From Arthrobacter sp. B2a2-09 (lineage in GTDB: Bacteria; Actinomycetota; Actinomycetes; Actinomycetales; Micrococcaceae), in assembly GCF_027587375.1 (NCBI RefSeq), contig NZ_JAMXIC010000022.1:1-64000 (forward strand): 64,000 nt of DNA, read 5' to 3'. The position numbers were made by a program, and so were the translations under genes. Below are positions 32,843 to 43,651 of the stretch, in pieces (the stretch's first letter is position 1; each line of letters opens with the position of its first letter). A model generated the notes under the pieces. The model searched no databases and was not told the origin of the DNA. It saw nothing but the letters and a program-made list of their open reading frames with translations.

Positions 32843-34537
32843 ATGTACCTGCTGCTCGCCGCCCATCCAGACGGCGCAGCTATTCAGGAAAGCGATGCGG
32901 CCGGGGTAGCCGTGGCGGAGCCGCGCCTCGTACGAAAGGCCGATCTCGCCGGCGTCGTAAGCGTGTTGGAGAAGAGCCGTCCGCGCTGGGTCTGGAACCG
33001 GACGCAGGATTGGTACCCGGCGATGCTTCAGTCCGGGGTGGAACTGGAGCGTTGCCATGACCTCACGCTCTGCCGCGCCATCCTGGTCCATTCTGAGTTC
33101 ACGGCTCACACGGACTATGCCCGCAGCGCGGAAAAGCTCACGCAAGACGACGAAATGCCGGTTCCGCCGCGTGTCCTCCAGCCTCCCCCACCCCCCGCCG
33201 AGCAAGACGCGCTCTTCGACGACCTGGTCCCGCGCATCACCCAGCCCGGCCTGAACGAAATCCGCGCAGAGTTTGCAGCCCAGCAACACGCGCTCGGCCA
33301 GGCCTCCAAGGAAGAAGGCCGGCAGCACCGCTTGAAACTGCTGCTGGCTGCGGAATCCGCCGGCGCCATGATTGCCGCCGAAATGCAGTTCACGGGTGTG
33401 CCCTGGCAGCAGACGTTGCACGAAGAAATCCTGGAAGGCCACCTGGGTCCCCGGCCTCCATCCGGCCACCGGCCAGCCAGGCTGGAGGCGCTCTGCAATG
33501 AGCTTCGCGGGATTCTCCAGTCTCCGAAGCTGAATCCGGATTCACCCCAGGACCTCATGCGTGCCCTGCACCGGAACGGGATCGAAGTAAAAACCACTCG
33601 CCAGTGGGAACTCAAGGAATCGAAGCATCCGGCCATCGAGCCACTCCTGGAATACAAGAAGCTCTCGCGCTTGTTCGCTGCCAACGGCTGGTCGTGGCTG
33701 GACGCGTGGGTGAGCGAAGGACGGTTCCGTCCCGAGTACGTGGTGGGGGGCGTGGTTTCCGGCCGTTGGGCGTCCAGGGGAGGCGGGGCGTTGCAGATCC
33801 CCCGCCAGATTCGGGGCGCGGTGCACGCCGACCCGGGGCACAAATTGATCGTCGCAGACGCCTCCCAGCTCGAGCCCCGGGTTCTCGTGGCGCTGGCGCA
33901 GGACTCGAAGATGGCCGAGGCCGCGCGGGACAAGGACTTGTACGCCGGCATCGCCGCGCAGGGCTTCGGCGGCGACCGTTCAAAGGCCAAGATCGCCCTG
34001 CTGGGTGCAATTTACGGCGCTACCACGGGAGAATCCGGGCGCCTCATGCCTCAGCTGACGCGCACTTATCCCAAGGCAGTCGGCTTCGTCGAACAGGCAG
34101 CCCGCGACGGCGAAGGCGGCCGCACCGTGACCTCAAGGTTGGGCCGTAGCAGCCCACCGCCGTCGGCACGCTGGATCCGCAGCCAGCAATCCACGACGGC
34201 GGAAGAACAGCGGCGCGCGGACAGCATCGCCCGCTCGCGGGGGCGTTTCACGCGAAACTTTGTGGTGCAAGGTTCCGCGGCGGACTGGGCGTCGTGCTGG
34301 CTTGCCGAACTTCGACGGCGGCTGCGCACCGCGCGTGCCGATGGCCTGCCTGCCGGGGAACTCGTGTTCTTCCTGCACGACGAAGTCATGGTCCACGCGC
34401 CTACCGAGTCGGTAGAAGCGTGCATCAATGCCATCGAGGAGGCCGCAGCCGCCGCGAAGGAACTGTTGTTCGGGCGGGTTCCTGTGGAGTTTCCGGTGAG
34501 TATCGCCGTCGTCGATTCTTACGACAAAGCGAAGTGA
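32843..34537 (+). CDS. Family-A DNA polymerase with an N-terminal exonuclease-like part
   Basis: A 564-residue relative of the Pol I polymerase domain. Motif A is IVADASQLEPRVLVALAQD (Asp about 343), motif B is RSKAKIALLGAIYGATTGE, motif C is FFLHDEVMVHAP, so the catalytic acids are kept. The N-terminal ~190 residues occupy the place of the 3'-5' exonuclease, but I see no DxE or other exonuclease acids. This protein is usually annotated as bifunctional exonuclease/polymerase. It has no 5' nuclease and is not the replicative Pol I. ATG at 32843; the open frame upstream is the minisatellite. Confidence 0.88.
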   Translation: MYLLLAAHPDGAAIQESDAAGVAVAEPRLVRKADLAGVVSVLEKSRPRWVWNRTQDWYPAMLQSGVELERCHDLTLCRAILVHSEFTAHTDYARSAEKLTQDDEMPVPPRVLQPPPPPAEQDALFDDLVPRITQPGLNEIRAEFAAQQHALGQASKEEGRQHRLKLLLAAESAGAMIAAEMQFTGVPWQQTLHEEILEGHLGPRPPSGHRPARLEALCNELRGILQSPKLNPDSPQDLMRALHRNGIEVKTTRQWELKESKHPAIEPLLEYKKLSRLFAANGWSWLDAWVSEGRFRPEYVVGGVVSGRWASRGGGALQIPRQIRGAVHADPGHKLIVADASQLEPRVLVALAQDSKMAEAARDKDLYAGIAAQGFGGDRSKAKIALLGAIYGATTGESGRLMPQLTRTYPKAVGFVEQAARDGEGGRTVTSRLGRSSPPPSARWIRSQQSTTAEEQRRADSIARSRGRFTRNFVVQGSAADWASCWLAELRRRLRTARADGLPAGELVFFLHDEVMVHAPTESVEACINAIEEAAAAAKELLFGRVPVEFPVSIAVVDSYDKAK

Positions 34538-35445
34538 GCGGCGCTATTGCCCCGGGCGCAACAGCAGAGGACGATTGCCCCGTGGGAAACAAAGGCCGCG
34601 CGTCATTGGCTGCATACATCGCCTTCCAACTGACAGAGCTGGAGGGCCAATTGCCGCTGATCGCAGCGGCTGATCCGGAAGCCGTGCACAACGCCAGGCT
34701 TGCCCTTCGCCGGCTCCGTTCAGTGCTCAGCTGTTATCGCGGCATGATCCCGAAACTCCCCCGGCCTGCCCGCGAGGAAGTCAGTTGGCTGGCAACTTCG
34801 CTCGGCGAGTCCAGGGATGCCTATGTCCTGGCGCAGAGGATACGGCTATCCCTTGACACAAAGGATTCCTGGAAGAGCCCCGAGGCCGTGCGCCTGGCCT
34901 TGGAGGAACTGGAAGGGTCAAGCGCCCGGCTGGCGGCTGCCCTGGGCGGGCACAAGCGCAGCAAGCGTACGGTGCGGGCTGCAAGGGCTGCGCTATTGGA
35001 AGTCCCTGCTGCCAGGGAATACAAACACCCGACAGCGGACCTTGCGGAGCGCCTGCAGGCACGGTGGGAGCGTTTGCAGCACAGCCTCGCTGAGCAGGCG
35101 GGCAGCAGCGACCCGGAGGTGCGCAACGCTGCGCTCCACCAGGCTCGCAAAGACGTCAAGTGCCTCCGTTACTCGGTGGAGGCAGTGGCTGACGCCTTCA
35201 GCCATCATGCTTACGGAGTGATCCAGCCGGCGATCGGCTTGCAACGGTTGTTGGGTGAGCAGCATGACGCCGTCGTGGCCGGCGAATGGATCAGGGAGCT
35301 GGCAAAAACCCCCGGCATTGACGCGGAAGATGTCCAAAGGCTGGAATCGATGGAAGTCCGGCGGCGACTCAACGCGGAGGAAGAGTTCCGGATGGCGATC
35401 GCCGAATACCCTGTGCCGGCGCCGAGGCGCGCACTGATCTTTTGA
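34534..35445 (+). CDS. CHAD-domain protein
   Basis: A 303-residue helical protein with the CHAD fold: conserved basic residues in AVHNARLALRRLRSVLSCYRG (about 49-69) and LHQARKDVKCLRYSVEAV (about 195-212). CHAD domains bind polyphosphate. It starts with GTG inside GTGA, overlapping the polymerase stop by four bases, so the two genes are translated together. No CYTH domain is attached. Confidence 0.87.
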   Translation: MSGAIAPGATAEDDCPVGNKGRASLAAYIAFQLTELEGQLPLIAAADPEAVHNARLALRRLRSVLSCYRGMIPKLPRPAREEVSWLATSLGESRDAYVLAQRIRLSLDTKDSWKSPEAVRLALEELEGSSARLAAALGGHKRSKRTVRAARAALLEVPAAREYKHPTADLAERLQARWERLQHSLAEQAGSSDPEVRNAALHQARKDVKCLRYSVEAVADAFSHHAYGVIQPAIGLQRLLGEQHDAVVAGEWIRELAKTPGIDAEDVQRLESMEVRRRLNAEEEFRMAIAEYPVPAPRRALIF

Positions 35446-35667
35446 AGTTCGGAACCATAGCCGCAGGCGGGCTCGAAAGCGAGTCATATGGCGGAAACGA
35501 ACCCTGCATGACCCGGGCAAGTAATGTACCCCGAAGTAACTTCAGCCCTCCTCTTCCTTCTGGATAGTCTCGTCTCATGGCGTTCGAAGTGAGGAGCGCC
35601 ACAGTGCAAAGACGCACTCACTGTGCAAGTCACTCAGCGATGCAGCATTCAAGGGGGAACAGCAACG

Positions 35668-35868
35668 ATGGCTGGACGATTCGAAATTCTCAGAGACGGC
35701 GAAAATGGCTACCGGTTTCGTCTCACGGCAGCCGATGGAACCCTGGTGGCGGAATCGCCGCGGTTCAATCACCTGAAAGCCGTAGTGGCCGGCATTAACG
35801 CCGTGCGGGAAAATGCAGCCACGGGCATCGTCGTGGATCACTCACAACCAGCCCGACGCGCAGCTTAG
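35668..35868 (+). CDS. YegP-type DUF1508 protein
   Basis: A 66-residue single-domain protein: FEILRDGENGYRFRLTAADG, then ESPRFNHLKAVVAGINAVREN. This is one YegP repeat, which usually occurs in pairs; the function is unknown. The ATG at 35668 lies 11 bases after AAGGGGGAA. The frame is open 15 codons further upstream without a ribosome site. Confidence 0.78.
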   Translation: MAGRFEILRDGENGYRFRLTAADGTLVAESPRFNHLKAVVAGINAVRENAATGIVVDHSQPARRAA

Positions 35869-35913
35869 CGAGGCGGCGGCGCAGCGGGCCTGCAAGCAGA
35901 ACGCCGGCGCGGG

Positions 35914-36594
35914 CTAAATCTCGATCTCAAGCAGGCGCTCCGCGTCCCACGGGACGGTCCACCCCAAGGCGTCGAACAGGCCGCTAAGCACCATCCCGGT
36001 GAAACCCCAGACCACGAGTTCGTTGACCTGGAAGACCGGGCTTGAGAATGTCCGGCCGAGTCGCGTGAGCGTCCCGGTGTATCGGTTGCCGGGATCCAAG
36101 AGGTCACGCACCGGAACCCGGAACACTTGGGCGGATTCGGCGTAGTCCACCACCCTGACAGGCGAGGGCGACGCCCACCAAGCCAAGACCGGAGTGACCA
36201 CAAAATTGCTGCGGATCAGGCCGAGTTCCGGCATGACACCCAGCACCTGCACGCCCCCGCTGTCCAGGCCGGTCTCCTCCACCGCTTCCCTGAGGGCTGC
36301 CGCTACGGCTGACTCATCCCCGGGATCGATACTGCCACCGGGGAACGCCACCTGTCCCGGATGATCGTCCAGGGTGTGGGCGCGTTCCAGAAGCAACACG
36401 TCCAAGTCCGCCGGGGCCACGGGTTTCCCGGAGTGGGCGGGGACGTCGTCCAAGACGCCGAAGAGCATGAGCACGGCCGCTTTTCGCGCCTTGTCCGGAT
36501 CTACGGTTGCAGCGGCAATCCGCGGATCAGGGCCGGGATGCAGGCCGGAATCAATCCTGGTGATCAGGCAGACTAAGTCCTCGAGCGCGGTCAT
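35914..36594 (-). CDS. NUDIX hydrolase, CoA pyrophosphatase type
   Basis: A 226-residue NUDIX enzyme. The NUDIX box GGSIDPGDESAVAAALREAV, EETGL is at about 86-110, preceded by HPGQVAFPGG, which fits the CoA-diphosphatase subgroup (LLxxR…GxxAFPGG). It probably cleaves CoA to phosphopantetheine and ADP derivatives. The ATG overlaps the stop of nth by four bases. The same pairing with nth occurs in mycobacteria (Rv3672c near Rv3674c). Confidence 0.85.
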   Translation of the reverse strand: MTALEDLVCLITRIDSGLHPGPDPRIAAATVDPDKARKAAVLMLFGVLDDVPAHSGKPVAPADLDVLLLERAHTLDDHPGQVAFPGGSIDPGDESAVAAALREAVEETGLDSGGVQVLGVMPELGLIRSNFVVTPVLAWWASPSPVRVVDYAESAQVFRVPVRDLLDPGNRYTGTLTRLGRTFSSPVFQVNELVVWGFTGMVLSGLFDALGWTVPWDAERLLEIEI

Positions 36595-37382
36595 CCCGGT
36601 CTCCTTTGTGATTCCATCCGGATCTCGGCAGCGCGGTGGGTCTCGGCAAGCAGCTTTGCCAGAAGCGCTTCGTTGCCCGGCGCCAGTTCATATTTGAGCA
36701 ACTTCGCGGCTTTGACGGGATCCTTTTCGCCTTCGCCGTAACTCGGGCACCAATTGGCCACCGCACATGCTCCGCACGCCGGCCGGCGCGCATGGCAAAC
36801 CCTGCGCCCGTGGAAAACCACGCGGTGGGACAGCATGGTCCAGTCCTTGGGCTCGAACAGCTCCGCGACATCGAACTCGATCTTCACAGGATCCTCGGAC
36901 GTCGTCCAGCCAAACCTGCGCGCCAGCCTGCCAAAATGCGTGTCCACAGTGATTCCAGGAACGCCGAACGCATTGCCTAGCACCACATTTGCCGTTTTGC
37001 GCCCGACGCCGGGAAGCGTCACCAGATCTTCCAGCCGGCCGGGAACCTCGCCGTCGAACTCGTCCACCAAGCGCGTGCTGAGCGCCAGGACGTTCTTCGC
37101 CTTGGCACGGAAGAAACCTGTGGGCTGCAGGATCGCCTCCAGCTCGGCAAGCTCCGCCTCCGCCATGCTCCGGGCGTCCGGATAGCGTGCGAACAGGATC
37201 TTGGTGACCTGGTTGACCAGCACATCCGTGGTCTGGGCCGACAGCACGGTGGCCACTACCAGCTCGAACGGGTTCCGGAAATCAAGCTCAGCGTGGGCGT
37301 AAGGATAGAGCTCGGCAAGCTCTTTGTTGATTTTGCGCGCACGCCGCTTCAAAGCCAGCGGGGTTTCGACGACGGTGTCCAC
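36591..37382 (-). CDS. nth: Endonuclease III
   Basis: A 263-residue base-excision glycosylase/AP lyase for oxidised pyrimidines. The HhH motif LVTLPGVGRKTANVVLGNAF contains the catalytic Lys. VDTHFGRLARR carries the catalytic Asp. The 4Fe-4S cluster ligands are CHARRPACGACAVANWC (C-x6-C-x2-C-x5-C). The start is taken as GTG at 37382 (VDTVVETPLAL), 12 bases after the stop of the membrane protein; the ribosome site is weak. Confidence 0.93.
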   Translation of the reverse strand: MDTVVETPLALKRRARKINKELAELYPYAHAELDFRNPFELVVATVLSAQTTDVLVNQVTKILFARYPDARSMAEAELAELEAILQPTGFFRAKAKNVLALSTRLVDEFDGEVPGRLEDLVTLPGVGRKTANVVLGNAFGVPGITVDTHFGRLARRFGWTTSEDPVKIEFDVAELFEPKDWTMLSHRVVFHGRRVCHARRPACGACAVANWCPSYGEGEKDPVKAAKLLKYELAPGNEALLAKLLAETHRAAEIRMESQRRPG

Positions 37383-37393
37383 GGCCGGCCCGG

Positions 37394-38650
37394 CTAGCCG
37401 CGTTCGATGTGGCTGAGATCGCGCAGGACGCCCACTTTGCCGCCAGCATCCTGTACGAGGAATTCCTCGCCGCGGTCTTCGAGGGCCAGGACCCACGCGC
37501 CCGGTTCGATGGTGAACGCGGGCATTCCTGTGTGCTCGTCGACAACGACGCGGGGATGGGCCACGGCGAACCAGAATGCCTCGTGCCCGGAGTCGTACTG
37601 GGATTCATCCCTTCGCGTGGCTGGATCAACGGTGGCGCCGATGGTCTGGTGCACCCGGGTCTGATCAGGGTTGGCCTCATTGACCGTGCCGATGTGCTGG
37701 GTGGCAGGCCCCGCGCCGGCGTCTACGCCTCCGACGATCGGCGTAGCCATGGTGGCAGCAGGCATGTGCCGGGGCTCCTCGGGGGTGGGCGCCGGCGCCC
37801 GCTCGGCGTCGGCTACCGGTGCTTCGGCGGGTTCGGCAGGTACGACGGCGGCGGCTTCAGGGGCCGCCACGGGTTCGGGAGCAGCCGCGGGGGCAGCGGC
37901 CGTCTCGGCAGGGGCGTCTGCTGGCGCCGGGCTGGATGGCGCATCGCCTGAGGCTCCGAACGACGTCGGGACCGCAGCCGCAGGAGCCCAGCGCGCCGCA
38001 GCGGCGGGTACAGAAGTGTCAGGCACGGAAGCGGCGACCGGCGCTACCGGCTCCGGCTTGGGCGGCTTCGGCGCGGCAGGCTTGCGGCTTGGAATGGCCG
38101 ATTCGCGGGCCACAACGTGCGCGGGCTGTTCGGCCCGGTCCTTGAAATCGTCGCGGAGGAGCGGCAAGTGCGGAGCCAGGACCGTCGCAGCCAGAAGGCC
38201 CACCGAGCCGATAAGTCCGACGAGCACGAAAACGGTAAACGCGCCTGCTGCGGACAGGAAGAACAGGGTCAGGGCGAACGACGCCACGACGGAAGCGAAC
38301 TGGTCAGTCGAGAGGGAGCCGATCCTCACAATGTTCCCGGGCTGCAGGCGCCGGGCAACGAACAAAGCGGCGACAACGAGGGGAAGAATGACGCCCAGTG
38401 CAAGGAAGAAGAGGTTATCCAGGTTCCACAGGTTGTAGCGCCCGCCAAACATTGGCAGGAGGGACCCCACAAACATCAGCAAGGTGGAGCCGAAAACGGT
38501 CACGTCCCGGATAGTGAACGGACCCAGCACGGCTTGGTACTTCGGGGAGGTCATGCTGCCGGGCTTTGGCGCCCCGGATCCAGCTGCTGCTTCGGGGGCC
38601 GATCCGGGCGCCTGCGCGCCGTTCTTCGGACCTAGGCTCGTCTGGTTCAT
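37394..38650 (-). CDS. Membrane protein with a long Ala/Pro linker
   Basis: A 418-residue protein. Four hydrophobic segments lie between about 45 and 165 (FGSTLLMFVGSLLPMFGG, LFFLALGVILPLVVAALFV, FALTLFFLSAAGAFTVFVLV, IGSVGLLAATV). Residues ~190-330 are an Ala/Pro/Glu-rich disordered stretch. The last ~60 residues (FWFAVAHPRVVVDEHTGMPA, WVLALEDRGEEFLVQDAGGK) resemble a small beta domain. I do not recognise the family. The ATG at 38650 follows GGAG. It is upstream of nth in the same direction. Confidence 0.75.
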   Translation of the reverse strand: MNQTSLGPKNGAQAPGSAPEAAAGSGAPKPGSMTSPKYQAVLGPFTIRDVTVFGSTLLMFVGSLLPMFGGRYNLWNLDNLFFLALGVILPLVVAALFVARRLQPGNIVRIGSLSTDQFASVVASFALTLFFLSAAGAFTVFVLVGLIGSVGLLAATVLAPHLPLLRDDFKDRAEQPAHVVARESAIPSRKPAAPKPPKPEPVAPVAASVPDTSVPAAAARWAPAAAVPTSFGASGDAPSSPAPADAPAETAAAPAAAPEPVAAPEAAAVVPAEPAEAPVADAERAPAPTPEEPRHMPAATMATPIVGGVDAGAGPATQHIGTVNEANPDQTRVHQTIGATVDPATRRDESQYDSGHEAFWFAVAHPRVVVDEHTGMPAFTIEPGAWVLALEDRGEEFLVQDAGGKVGVLRDLSHIERG

Positions 38651-39072
38651 GTGCAAATCTCCTTAGTACGGCGGTGCTCCGGACGCTGCTGCCCAAGCCT
38701 GCACCCGGTATTTTCCGGGCCGGACTGGCGGCAAGTTTTCGCGTCTCGAGACCTCTTCAGCCTATGCCACCCGTCTGACAGTCCACTAGTTGGCACGAGC
38801 GCGGAGGCAGGGATTCCGCAGCGTAATATTCCCCACGTCGGGAGCCAGCCCAGAGCCTTCGGCGCCGTTCAACGCGAATCACCCGCCGCTCACGGTCCAG
38901 ATTGTGACCGCAGACACTTGTTGTCGGCTCAAAACGCTAAGGTGGGTTCCGGAAAAGCTCTTTGCGGAATCCCGTAAGGTGCCGCTGCCCAACGCCGTGC
39001 ACGAATTGGCGCGGGGGGCGGCCCCGCTACGGGACAACCGCGCGGCAGAGATCGATGAATGATGAGGTTCAC
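38651..39072. other. Divergent promoter region of acs and the membrane-protein gene
   Basis: 422 bases with no supportable gene. Promoters for both directions must be here, but I see no clear box pair, nor a convincing TGTGA-N6-TCACA Crp site; TGTGACCGCAGACACT near 38909 matches only one half. Confidence 0.5.
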
Positions 39073-41118
<2,046 letters not shown>

Positions 41119-41158
41119 GCTCTGCCCAACCAAGCAAAGCCCCTATGGCCAGCAGGCT

Positions 41159-41195
41159 AAAGCGGCGGTTCTCTCCAAAGAGGACCGCCGCTTTT
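41159..41195 (+). terminator. Terminator of acs
   Basis: AAAGCGGCGGT and ACCGCCGCTTT form an 11-bp stem, extended inside by TCTCT/AGAGG, followed by TTTTGTCTT: a classical intrinsic terminator 40 bases after the acs stop. Confidence 0.9.
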
Positions 41196-41235
41196 GTCTT
41201 AAAACCCTCCGTCGCAAGAATGTTATATTTAGTTC

Positions 41236-41288
41236 TTTCATGTTCTCTTTTGAGCGGTTATAGTCGAGTTCTACGTGAGAAAACTCAC
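41236..41288 (+). promoter_or_regulatory. Promoter and operator candidates of the beta-galactoside operon
   Basis: TTTCAT (41236-41241), a 17-base spacer and TATAGT (41259-41264) form a plausible promoter. A perfect palindrome GTGAG-AAAA-CTCAC (41275-41288) sits just past the expected start. GTTCT occurs three times (41232, 41242, 41268), two copies one helical turn apart around the -35 box. The operon's own DeoR-type regulator (46650) is the natural candidate ligand. Confidence 0.5.
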
Positions 41289-41315
41289 AAGCACCACGCT
41301 TTCAAGGGAGAGAAC

Positions 41316-42632
41316 ATGGCAGCGAATCTTGACCCGTTCCAGGCAGCCCACAATGCTGGCCCTGGACGCCGCACCATCCTGAAAACGCTCGGAATCGGCG
41401 CTGCGGGGCTCGCCGGCATTCCGCTGCTGGCTGCTTGCACCGGAGGCTCCGGACCAGCTCCCGGAGCCTCCTCGAACAGCCTGACCTTCGGCTCGGGTTC
41501 TTCGGACGACGTTCCCAAGGCCGCCTACAAAGCCGTCACCGATGCCTTCACCAAGAAGTCCGGCGTCACGGTGGCCACCAACGTGGTCCCGCACAACGAC
41601 TTCCAGAACAAGATCAACTCCTACCTCCAGGGCAGCCCGGACGATGCCTTCACCTGGTTCGCCGGCTACCGCATGCAGTACTACGCGGGCAAGGGCCTCC
41701 TGGCTCCCGTGGATGATGTATGGGCAACGATCGGCAGCAACTTCTCCGACGCCATGAAGAAGGCCTCCACTGGGCCGGACGGCAAGATGTACCTGGTCCC
41801 CAACTACAACTACCCGTGGGGCTTCTTCTACCGGAAGAGCTTCTGGGCCGAAAAGGGCTACGCAGTCCCCAAGACGTTCGATGACCTGAAGACTTTGGCC
41901 ACCAAGATGAAGTCCGACGGCATCATCCCCATCGGCTTCGCGGACAAGGACGGCTGGCCGGCCATGGGCACCTTCGACTACATCAACATGCGCCTCAATG
42001 GCTACCAATTCCACGTGGACCTGACCGCCCACAAGGAAAGCTGGGACCAGAAGAAAGTCAGCGACGTCTTCGACACCTGGAAGGCCCTCCTACCATTCCA
42101 GGACCCCGCTGCCCTCGGTCAGACGTGGCAGGATGCGGCCAAGGCGCTCGAAGCCAAGAAGACCGGCATGTATCTCCTGGGCTCCTTCGTGACCCAGCAA
42201 TTCACGGATCCCGCGGTGCTCGCGGACATCGACTTCTTCCCGTTCCCGGAAATCGCCATGGAAGGCACCGACGCCGTCGAAGCCCCCATCGACGGGCTGC
42301 TCCTCTCCAAGAAGGGCGGCGACAACAAGGCAGCCCACGATTTCCTGGCCTTCATGGGATCCGCCGAAGGCCAGAACGCCTACGCAGCCGTGGACACGTC
42401 CAACATCGCCACCGTCAAGGGCGCCGACACGTCAAAGTTCACGCCGTTGAACAAGAAGTGCGCGGACACCATCGCCAATGCCAAGTACATCAGCCAGTTC
42501 CTGGACCGGGATGCCCTCCCCGCCATGGCCAACAACGTGATGATCCCCGCGTTGCAGACCTTCATCAAGGACGGCACCGTGGACGTCAAGAACCTTGAAG
42601 CACAGGCCAAAACCCTTTACGCAGCCCAGTAG
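41316..42632 (+). CDS. ABC sugar transporter, substrate-binding lipoprotein (Tat type)
   Basis: A 438-residue extracellular solute-binding protein of the carbohydrate (CUT1) class. The N terminus has a twin-arginine signal (GRRTILKTLGIGAAG, about 17-31) ending in the lipobox PLLAAC (Cys41), so it is exported folded and lipid-anchored. YPWGFFYRKSFWAEKGYAVP is the typical hinge region of family 1 binding proteins. It heads the operon with two permeases, a GH42 enzyme and a DeoR regulator, so its ligand is probably a beta-galactoside. ATG at 41316 behind GGGAG. Confidence 0.9.
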   Translation: MAANLDPFQAAHNAGPGRRTILKTLGIGAAGLAGIPLLAACTGGSGPAPGASSNSLTFGSGSSDDVPKAAYKAVTDAFTKKSGVTVATNVVPHNDFQNKINSYLQGSPDDAFTWFAGYRMQYYAGKGLLAPVDDVWATIGSNFSDAMKKASTGPDGKMYLVPNYNYPWGFFYRKSFWAEKGYAVPKTFDDLKTLATKMKSDGIIPIGFADKDGWPAMGTFDYINMRLNGYQFHVDLTAHKESWDQKKVSDVFDTWKALLPFQDPAALGQTWQDAAKALEAKKTGMYLLGSFVTQQFTDPAVLADIDFFPFPEIAMEGTDAVEAPIDGLLLSKKGGDNKAAHDFLAFMGSAEGQNAYAAVDTSNIATVKGADTSKFTPLNKKCADTIANAKYISQFLDRDALPAMANNVMIPALQTFIKDGTVDVKNLEAQAKTLYAAQ

Positions 42633-42646
42633 CTGAAGGAATCCCC

Positions 42647-43651
42647 ATGAGTACTACCGCCGAGAAACCGGCCGCACCGGACAGCGAACCAGGTGCGGCC
42701 GGGCGAACCACGGCCGGCAAGAGCCAGCCCAGCGCCGGCAGGCGGACCGGCAAAGCCGGCAAGGTCCGCCGCCTCACCCGCCGTGACAAATTCATCCTCG
42801 CGATCATGGTGGGCGTGCCTACGCTGATCCAGCTTCTGCTGGTCTGGCTGCCCACGCTCTTCTCCATTGCGCTGAGCTTCACCCGCTGGAACGGCCTGGA
42901 CCTGAAGGACATCAAGGCCGCGGGGACGGACAACTACCGCTTCGTGGTCCAGGATTATCCCCCGTTCTGGCCGGCCATCCAACACAACATCCTGTGGCTC
43001 GTTTTCCTGGCCGTTATCGCAACGCCCTTGGGCCTGCTGCTGGCCGTGCTCCTGGACCAGAAGATCCGCGGCAGCAAGATCTACCAGAGCATCTTCTTTA
43101 CACCGGTCATGTTGTCGCTGGCCCTCATCGGCATCATCTGGCAGCTGTTCTACAACAGGGACAGCGGGCTGCTGAACTACCTCCTGGGCACGGCCGGCAC
43201 ACCGCAGGCCGTGGACTGGTTTGGAGATTCCAACGTCAATATCTGGGCGGCCCTGGTTGCAGCTACGTGGCGTCACGCGGGCTACGTCATGATCCTGTAT
43301 TTGGCCGGACTCAAGGGCGTGGACCCCTCGCTAAGGGAAGCGGCTTCGATCGACGGTGCCAACGCGGCGCAGACGTTCTTCCGCATTGTCTTCCCGGCAA
43401 TGCGCCCCGTGAACATCGTGATCGTGGTGATCACGATCATCGAGTCGCTACGTGCCTTCGACATTGTGTACGTCATCAACCGAGGGACCAACGGCCTTGA
43501 ATTGATCAGCGCCCTGGTGATCCAGAACCTGATCGGCGAAGGCCAGGTGATCGGAGTCGGCTCGTCCCTCGCGGTGATCCTCCTGGTCATCTCGCTGATC
43601 CCGATCGTCTTCTACCTCATCCGCACCTTCGGCAAGGAGAGCAAGGCATGA
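42647..43651 (+). CDS. ABC sugar transporter permease, MalF type
   Basis: A 334-residue inner-membrane permease with six predicted helices. The EAA loop EAASIDGANAAQTFFRIVFP (about 228-247) docks the ATPase. The first 45 residues are hydrophilic and basic. It begins 14 bases behind the binding protein and overlaps the second permease by ATGA. Confidence 0.92.
   Translation: MSTTAEKPAAPDSEPGAAGRTTAGKSQPSAGRRTGKAGKVRRLTRRDKFILAIMVGVPTLIQLLLVWLPTLFSIALSFTRWNGLDLKDIKAAGTDNYRFVVQDYPPFWPAIQHNILWLVFLAVIATPLGLLLAVLLDQKIRGSKIYQSIFFTPVMLSLALIGIIWQLFYNRDSGLLNYLLGTAGTPQAVDWFGDSNVNIWAALVAATWRHAGYVMILYLAGLKGVDPSLREAASIDGANAAQTFFRIVFPAMRPVNIVIVVITIIESLRAFDIVYVINRGTNGLELISALVIQNLIGEGQVIGVGSSLAVILLVISLIPIVFYLIRTFGKESKA

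Noticed and set aside
34294..34533. N-terminal extension of the CHAD protein into the polymerase gene
   Set aside because: That part is out of frame with the polymerase, has no CHAD similarity, and the GTGA overlap at 34534 gives a normal domain start.
38904..38919. Crp/GlxR site upstream of acs
   Set aside because: Only the left half TGTGA is present; the right half is ACACT and not TCACA.
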